Shown here piece after piece: positions 57,665 through 64,000 of a stretch of DNA of 64,000 bases. The first letter of the stretch is position 1; every line of letters begins with the position of its first letter. The DNA comes from Amaurobius ferox. Its lineage: Eukaryota; Arthropoda; Arachnida; Araneae; Amaurobiidae. The notes under the pieces are model-generated. The model was not told the origin of the DNA. It saw only the letters and a program-made list of their open reading frames with translations, and searched no databases. The position numbers were made by a program, and so were the translations under genes. The stretch covers positions 120,561,354 to 120,625,353 of the forward strand of contig OX578142.1 of the NCBI GenBank assembly GCA_951213105.1. Reading direction: 5' to 3'.

Positions 57665-58364
57665 GCAAAAATAATCTAAATTACAGACACCTGTGGGATA
57701 TAAAAGATCCAAATTATACGAAAAAACACAAAGAATACTTCCTGAAATCGGCGCATTAGAGAGGAAGGGCCTGTTAGAAAGGAGGGGCCCAAAGTATCAT
57801 TGCTGGGTGGAATTGCTGAAGTCTGGAGATGTAAAAATAATAATAGAACTTTTACCAAATTACAGACACCAGTTGGATATACAAGAACTACATTATATCA
57901 CAAAAACACACTAAGGAATGCTTCTTGGAATGAAATCAGCAGCATTAGAGAGGAGGGGTGTGTTAGAAAGGCAGAGCGTAAAGTAACATTGCCGGACAGA
58001 ATTACTGAAGTCTCCAGACGGAAAAATAATAATAGAACTTTTACCAAATTACAGACATCCGTGAAATATAAAAAATCCAAATTATACGGAAAAAAAAAAA
58101 ACACTAAAGAATGCTTCTTGGAATGAAATCGGTGGCATTAAAGAGGAGGAGCGTGTTAGAAAGGTGGGGGCCTAAAGTATAATTGCCGGGGCAGAATTGC
58201 TGAAGTGTGCAGATGTGGATAGAAAAAATAATAGAACTTTTACCAAATTACAGACACATTTGGAATATGAAAGATTCAAATTATACATAAAACACACTAA
58301 AGAATGCTTTCTGGAATGAAATCAGCGGCATTAGAAAGAAAGAGCCTGTTAAAGAGGAGGGACC
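57665..58364 (+). repeat. About 190-bp tandem repeat, four units
   Basis: TTTACCAAATTACAGACA recurs at about 57851, 58039 and 58237 (a first, shorter form at 57678). Each unit also has GAATGCTTCTTGGAATGAAA, a TTAGAGAGGAGG word and an AATTGCTGAAGT word. Reading frames here are repeat by-products. Confidence 0.88.
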
Positions 58365-59212
58365 CAGTGGTGTAGTCGTAAAAAAAAGGTGGGGGGACGC
58401 TCTTTTTTTGAAGAATTTTAGCCAATACTGTATAATTTCTGTGATTGACATAGGACTGGGAAGAATCGCGACACAAGTATCACCCATATAAAATGTCTTG
58501 AGTAACGACTCTAGTCTCTAAATGTATCGTGGATATTGTATTGAGATACTTTTTCAATTGTATCCAATTTTTTTTTTTTCTTACTTTACAACTTGAACTC
58601 TTAATATGTTGATAAAATCAAAAGAATAATAATTATTTTAATTTCATTTAGTTATTTATTAAAAACCAAAAATTGTGCTCCAAAGCATGGATTCTCAGCT
58701 CAAGAAAGAACAATCAATTAAGATTCTTGCATTTTGAAATGAAATTATCTCAAAGAACTTTCCATAGAGATACTTTTTCATTGATTACTCATTGAATATA
58801 TTGATTCATTGATTACATTGATACTTGTCATTGATTTCTCTAATGATTTTTTTTTAAAGCTTTTTACCTTTGGAAAATTTCTAAAATCCGAATATAAATA
58901 AAATGTAAATAACATTTTTTTTGTCTACAAACGTTTAAAAAAAAAAAAAAAAAACGAAAACAGTTATTTTTGTAATAATCCCCATCCCTATCCATATGTT
59001 TTTTCAGAGGAAGAGTGACCAAAGAATAATAATCTGAGGCCATCGACCAAGCATTCCATCTATGCCAAGCTGCAGAGGGGTTATATGTGTATATATAAAT
59101 TAAAAAAAAAAAGAGCGTCCCCTTACAAAATAAAAAGTGGGGGTACGCTTGAGATCAGGAGAAAAGGTGGGGGGTCTGCGTCCGCCCGCGTCCCCCCTCG
59201 ACTACACCCCTG
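58365..59212. mobile_element. hAT-type MITE with 8-bp target duplication
   Basis: Termini CAGTGGTGTAGTCG and CGACTACACCCCTG. GAGGGACC occurs on both sides (58357-58364, 59213-59220), splitting one unit of the 190-bp array. Near the ends are GGGGGGACGCTC and GAGCGTCCCC words. No transposase. 8-bp duplication and CAG termini fit hAT. Confidence 0.9.
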
Positions 59213-59286
59213 GAGGGACCTAAAGTATGATTGACGGGTGGAATTACCGAAGTTCAGCAATTAAAATTGTCCTGTGTAATAACACC

Positions 59287-60825
59287 ATTAACATTTATTA
59301 ATTTGCAAACTCTATGCTTAAATATTTCATACAATTTAAGTTAGCATAGTGTATGACTTTAAACAAAAATGTATTAAAGTTTTTGTGTAACACTTTATTA
59401 AGCTACTCAAGAACAGTTATAGTCTATATAAAAATATTAATATAATGGTAATGCTGATGAAACATTATAGCGAACAGACATTTATGAAGTCAAAATAAAT
59501 TTTTATGACTGAAAATAAGCAAAACTCAGATTTGTTTTCCTTACATGTCCATTATGTGAACATAAAGAATTAAAATACAAACTTAGCCCACAAACTACTA
59601 TATTATATTGACCATCAACTACTAAATAAATTGTTTCTTTTATTTCTTGTGTTGATTCTAACTACACACAAAAATTTTACCTTTATGTGCAGTTCTGAAA
59701 ATTTCCAATACATAAAAAGAGACAGCAAAATTATTTTCGTTATTTAAAAAAAATGGTAAAATTAGATTAATTTTTCTGCTGCTATCAATTAATGTTCTAC
59801 TGTTTTAATTAATGCAAAATATTTTGACTCTCTAATTTTTTTTTAATATAAATCTAGAGTATATAAAATCAGCATGTTTCGCCTTCTTAAAGAGTAAAAC
59901 TACAAAATAAACTGTCTGTCTGCCCCTTTCCTTAAATAAAGAGATCTGAGACATGGAAATGTCCTAGCTCCTTAACATTTCAATGGTAAAGGAAAACAGA
60001 AACTCTAGAATCGAGAGAAAGGGAATAATTTTCATTTAGTTATTGCGAGTCCTAACTTTTGCAGATGACCTTGATATTATAGAAAGATTCAAACAGGGCA
60101 TTTGCTTCACTGGAAGTTGCAACCAAGGCAATGGCATCATTAATGAAAACAAAACTGCATATTAAAATAAGTGGAAACTAAGAGAACAACTACAAATCCT
60201 AAATCTTTACATGTAATCGAATGCACTTTTGAAGGGGTTGTCCTGTAAAAATAACTGGGTATCATTGCCACTAGTTTACCAGCAGTTTAGTGATGGAAAA
60301 TAGATTCTCTACCATAGGCTACAAAGGCAATTAAAGATCTCATCAAATCTCTTTTAAAACCAAACTAAAAGCATAGGTGCAAACCTTAGAGAATAGAAAT
60401 TAGGGAGATTTTCACATCATGCCAAAATCCCTATGACAAGTCTAAAATTTTGTAAGGGCTGAAGGGGGAAAGGCACTTTATTTGAGAATAGAGATTTTTT
60501 TACTTTGAGTAGAGATTTTTACTTTTCCCCAATAAAATATGGTAAGTAGTTACAGCGATAATCTCAAATTTAATCTGAACAATTAAATAAATATTATAGA
60601 AAGTAAATAAAAAAAAAGTAAGAAAATGATAAATACTTTAGTAATAGTAATAGTGGCATATTTGAGAAGATTTAATATTTTAGTGATAACAATGAAATTG
60701 CAGAAAGATCAGAAAAGAAGAAATTTTGAATTAATTTTAAAAAGTGTGCAATGAACAGCTGCACATCACGCAGCATTTAAATCACACATGCATTTAAACA
60801 ACCAATTGAGACTGGATTTTCTGCT
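59287..60825. other. No recognisable gene
   Basis: AT-rich, possibly ARPC5 intron. I searched the minus strand for the missing upstream exon by eye and found none. Confidence 0.45.
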
Positions 60826-61930
60826 TTGATACTACAAGTTGTGTACAAAGATGACTTTGAGACATACTCAATGGAACTATGGACAGTTGTTGATTTTAGA
60901 GAGAGGTTGCATCAAAGGCCTAAGGGAAGCTGGTTAGTTCAACAAATGTATCAGTCGCTATCTGGATTGGAGCGATATGGTAGTTGCTCTGTTTTGTCAA
61001 CTGTGGATCAGAGGAGGCACATGTAACCATGGCAGATGCTCAGGATGTCCCAGACAGACAACTGCTGGAGAGGATTGTGCAGTCAAAAGTGGAGCCATGT
61101 CCACACCAATGGCGTTGCTATCAGCCATTCGAAGGCATTTGCTTTCCTTTATGCATCCTGTATCAACCAATACTGTTCGGAAACGACTGGCAGAAGGAGG
61201 GATTAGGTGTCTAATGTCTATTAAGGTCCCTACCACTGACCCCTCAACATAGGCAGAGCTGTCTGGATTTGTGCTGAGCTCAATCAGCCCAGACAGTGTT
61301 CATTTGGAGGCATGTTGTCTTTAGCGACAAATCCTACTTCTTTCTCAGTGCTGATGACTGCTGCATATGTATGTGGAGGAGGATTGACCAGCATTCTAAT
61401 CCCACATTTGTTACAGAGTGGCACACACACACACATACATACATACAAAATGTGTGACAGTCTGGGGAGCCATCTTGTGGTACAGTTGATCTCCTCTAGT
61501 TGTGCTGCAAGCCAATCTGACGAATCGCTTTTACGTCAAAAATATTCTGCAGCCGATTGTTCTGCCTATACTGTCAAGCCGCCCAGGTCCCATTTACCTG
61601 ACAACATGCAGCACAACTTTCTTAACACCGACGACATACAGCACAACTTTCTTAACACTGACCACATACTGCACAACTTTCTCAACAATGTCTCCGAGGA
61701 TTTAATGCCCTCCCATGGCCATCCAGGTTCCCAGACCTATCACCAACAGAATACGTCTGGAACATGCTGGGATGGTAACTGGAGCTTTCTCAGAATACCA
61801 TTGAATTAACTGACCAGTTGCAACATTTGTGGCAAAATCTTCTACAGAGAGACTTAATTAACTCTATGCAGCACCAAACATTGGCTTGTATAGTTGCCAG
61901 AGGAGGATTTAAATGTCATCTTGTTGCCAC
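60826..61930 (+). pseudogene. Tc1-type transposase relic with internal triplication
   Basis: Pieces in several frames: an N-terminal helix-turn-helix segment (about 60880-60960), LERIVQSKVEP, then HPVSTNTVRKRLAEGGIRC (second helix-turn-helix, about 61150), VVFSDKSYFFLSADD (first catalytic Asp, about 61320, with the usual Glu after SD changed to Lys), a C-terminal LPWPSRFPDLSPTEYVWNMLG (about 61710, where the catalytic Glu-containing SPIEH reads SPTEY), and TIELTDQLQHLWQ. A 30-bp unit is present three times at about 61604-61690. More than five stops or shifts. Terminal repeats not identified. Confidence 0.85.
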
Positions 61931-62504
61931 CAGTTCTTAATAAACTTTTTTTTTTTGCTCCCATATTCTAATCATTTGCATATCTCTCCAAATGATACAT
62001 ACGTGCCGAGTTTCATAGCTGTAACATGAGTACATATATTTTTATTTTATTTTTTGCAACAGAGTGTATATATTTTATGAAATTTTAAATATTCTGTTGT
62101 ACCAAATTAAAATATTCCACTTTCAGAAATTATATAAATAAAGATCTTGATAAATTACAGACCTTAAGGATTATTTTAGCAAGGCACTTCAACAGCAGCA
62201 GCCTTCAGAATAGTTGAAAAAGTGAAATTTCAGAAAAAGAAACCAAAAGGGAATCAAATTTTCTTACAATGACATGAGTTTTGTAATCAGACTGTTTTTT
62301 TTTAATTTAAAGCAAAATTATTTCATGATGCAAGATGCAAACAAATAATAACATAAAGAAAATCTATAATATATTATGGACAGTAACCTCAAGTATGTTG
62401 ATTTATGAAATGCTCATATATACAGACATAGAAAAGTGAATCCCACTACAAAGTGAATATTTTTGTGAATATTAGTTAATGCAAGTAGATTGCATAATTA
62501 ACAA
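61931..62504. other. AT-rich, no recognisable gene
   Basis: Downstream of the Tc1 relic. GCAACAGAGTGTATA near 62058 could be the relic's terminal repeat, but I see no partner. Confidence 0.45.
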
Positions 62505-63005
62505 AATATACAGAGGATCATGTACCAATGTCGTTATTCGCAGTTCTGCTGTAAAATAGTCCTTTATTTTATTAATACATTTGAAAAATAGCTTTTTGGT
62601 ACAAAACATGAAATAATTACAAAAACTATAGTCTATGCAAAGATTACAAAAGTGAAAAATATTTCCCAAATTAAACGAAATATATCATGGATTACATACA
62701 AATGCAGTTTTTTGCGATGCTGCTGCAAAATAGCCCTTTATTTCATAAATAATACATTTGGAAAATAGTTTTTCTCAATAAAATGCAAAGCAATTACAAA
62801 TATTGTAGCTGATGCAAACAGATTGCAAAAGTGGAAAATATTTTTCAAACTAAAATATGTATGCCGAAGATTGCGAACAAATGCAGATGCAAAAAAGCCC
62901 TTCATTTTATTAACAATATGGTAGAAAAATAGTATTTTTTTTTTTTTGGTATATAAAATGAAATAATTATAAATATTTCAGTTGTTACAAATAGTTTGTA
63001 ACAGT
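62505..63005. repeat. About 180-bp tandem repeat, three degenerate units
   Basis: Units start near 62505, 62675 and 62855 and share AAATAGCCCTTTATTT, ATACATTTGGAAAATAG, AAATAATTACAAA and GATTGCAAAAGTGGAAAATA words. A related single unit occurs around 54240-54400, so this is a dispersed repeat family. Confidence 0.8.
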
Positions 63006-63320
63006 GTCAGAAAGATAATCATTGGTCATCTCTCTTCAGACACAGTGGGAATTGCTGTATGCGAGTGGCGATTTTGAAATCATCTAAAATTTGGGAGATT
63101 TTTACATTTTTCGAAAAATTGGGAGAAAGTGCAAAATTTAGAAGTCTCCCGGAAAATTCAGAAGAGTTGACAGCTATGTAAAAGTATATAAAATTCTTCT
63201 TTGGCTTACTATATTGTACAGCAATGAATCCTGGACATTCAAGAAAATCAAAAACAAACAACATATTTGAAAGGAAAATTTTCTTAAATTCTTCGGTTCA
63301 GTGTGATAAAATGGAGTATG
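63006..63320. other. No recognisable gene
   Basis: Includes CTCCCGGAAAATTCAGAAGA near 63147, followed by GTTGACAGCTATG, resembling a mutated right end of the CATACCTGCCAAC family. Confidence 0.4.
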
Positions 63321-63502
63321 CATACCTGCCAACTTTTACGAATTTTTCGTAATTTTTACGAAAATTCTCTTATTTTACGATTTTACGCGCGTAATCGATT
63401 TCTTTACGATTTTTAATATTTTTTACTAATTACGCCTAAAAATCGCGCCAATTTGCCGATTTATCGCCAAATTTATATTTTTACACCAAAATGTCGCCAA
63501 GC
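63321..63502 (+). mobile_element. Left end of a CATACCTGCCAAC-type element
   Basis: CATACCTGCCAACTTTTACG matches the termini of the element at 52417-53637. Repeated TTTTACGA words follow. No right end is visible before 64000, so the element is truncated or extends beyond the window. Confidence 0.65.
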
Positions 63503-63560
63503 ATTTGGATTGCTTGTCACACGAGAACGTTCGCGTTCTCGTGTGACAAGCAATCCAAAT
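63503..63560. repeat. Perfect 58-bp palindrome plus a third partial arm
   Basis: Two 27-nt arms (outer part ATTTGGATTGCTTGTCACAC, inner part GAGAACG) are exact reverse complements around the loop TTCG. A further direct copy of GTTCTCGTGTGACAAGC follows at 63571-63587. No such element elsewhere in the window. Confidence 0.92.
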
Positions 63561-63587
63561 GAACGCAGACGTTCTCGTGTGACAAGC

Positions 63588-64000
63588 TCTATTTATTCTG
63601 GTACTTCCAGCACGCAGCGTTCAAGAAACGGACGGCAGACAATGCTCGTCTTTCTAACCCGGAAGTGTAGGCATAAAATCCCCCACAGAAAGGAATCAAA
63701 AATAAGTTGTAGATTTTTGTCTCCGTAATCACCGTGATGTATGTTATCATATATATCATTAATACATATGTTGTCATTGGACTCAAAGGGGAAACAGAAG
63801 AAAAAACTTCGCACAGCTTTTGAAAATATTTGTTTTACTTTACCCCTTTTTGTTGAGAGTCCAAAATTACCAGTTTGCATCCATTTTCTTCTTCTAATGA
63901 TTTCATATCAGAACAATAGACCTAATTTATTTTTATAGTGCGAATAAAAATAAAGAATTATTTTACTAAACAAATTATATTTCGCTTAAATTTTAAGATG
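63588..64000. other. Window edge, no recognisable gene
   Basis: Short frames on both strands overlap here. None has features I can name. Confidence 0.4.

Larger units (their letters stand above)
57407..59286. mobile_element. Inverted-repeat element carrying a 190-bp tandem array
   Basis: GGTGTTATTACAC at the left end is mirrored by GTGTAATAACACC at the right end. The interior includes the tandem array at 57665-58364 and its continuation at 59213-59265, split by a hAT-type MITE. No transposase, and no clear target duplication beyond a possible AT, so the class is uncertain. Confidence 0.65.

Noticed and set aside
57693..58126. Reading frames in the 190-bp tandem array
   Set aside because: Frames follow the repeat units and shift between them; no domain, and the array is split by a MITE.
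62141..62230. Possible upstream ARPC5 exon on the minus strand
   Set aside because: Translation in all three frames gives no match to the ARPC5 N-terminal or second helical region, and splice sites do not fit phase 0.

Overview
This is a eukaryotic, AT-rich, intron-bearing and very transposon-dense window. It is most likely an arthropod and, from the flavour of the repeats (Maverick/Polinton genes, tRNA-headed SINEs, Helitrons, mariner, hAT and TTAA-site elements together), probably an arachnid such as a spider. That taxonomic guess is inference. The only host gene I can prove is a piece of ARPC5, the smallest Arp2/3 complex subunit, on the minus strand. An internal exon lies at 57085-57261 and the terminal coding exon at 44933-44995, separated by a 12 kb intron full of mobile elements.

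Layout, left to right. 1-3845: a minus-strand non-LTR retrotransposon (broken gag, endonuclease-RT), whose 5' end sits inside 3846-8326, the remains of a minus-strand Maverick/Polinton (adintovirus-like) element: packaging ATPase, adenain-type protease, major capsid protein, small basic virion protein, capsid-associated protein, chromodomain integrase and a small membrane protein. 8.4-10.75 kb: a tRNA-like hairpin, degenerate repeats and a GC-rich 70-bp tandem array. 10755-14887: a 4.1 kb element with about 1.3 kb terminal inverted repeats at a TTAA site. 15228-16756: a non-autonomous Helitron that carries tRNA-derived SINE sequence. 16788-21200: an internally deleted Gypsy-type LTR retrotransposon with 4-bp target duplications. 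21979-26556: two head-to-tail minus-strand Helitrons, the second split by a plus-strand Helitron. 27266-29936: a complete-ended, decayed hAT element. 31-34 kb: partial copies of the TTAA element. 33963-35049 and 46864-49550: Tigger/pogo elements. 35.7-37.4 kb and 45239-46853: mariner elements. 39062-41945: a tandem duplication in which each copy carries a different TTAA-site insertion. 52-64 kb: MITE-like elements, a SINE, a 190-bp tandem array split by a hAT-type MITE, a Tc1 relic, a 180-bp tandem repeat and a perfect 58-bp palindrome.

The most unusual signal is a family of about 58-nt insertions, found four times (3101-3157, 32027-32086, 36350-36407, 56930-56989). Each interrupts another sequence, three have perfect 14-16 bp target-site duplications, and all can fold into the same two-stem RNA-like shape with different base pairs in the stems (covariation). 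The same module forms the 3' tail of the complete SINE at 55285-55571. It behaves like an ultra-short retroposed structured element.

Almost every protein-coding element here is dead through stops, frameshifts or deletions. The clear exceptions are the adenain-like protease and two small Maverick reading frames, which are uninterrupted, and the two ARPC5 exons.
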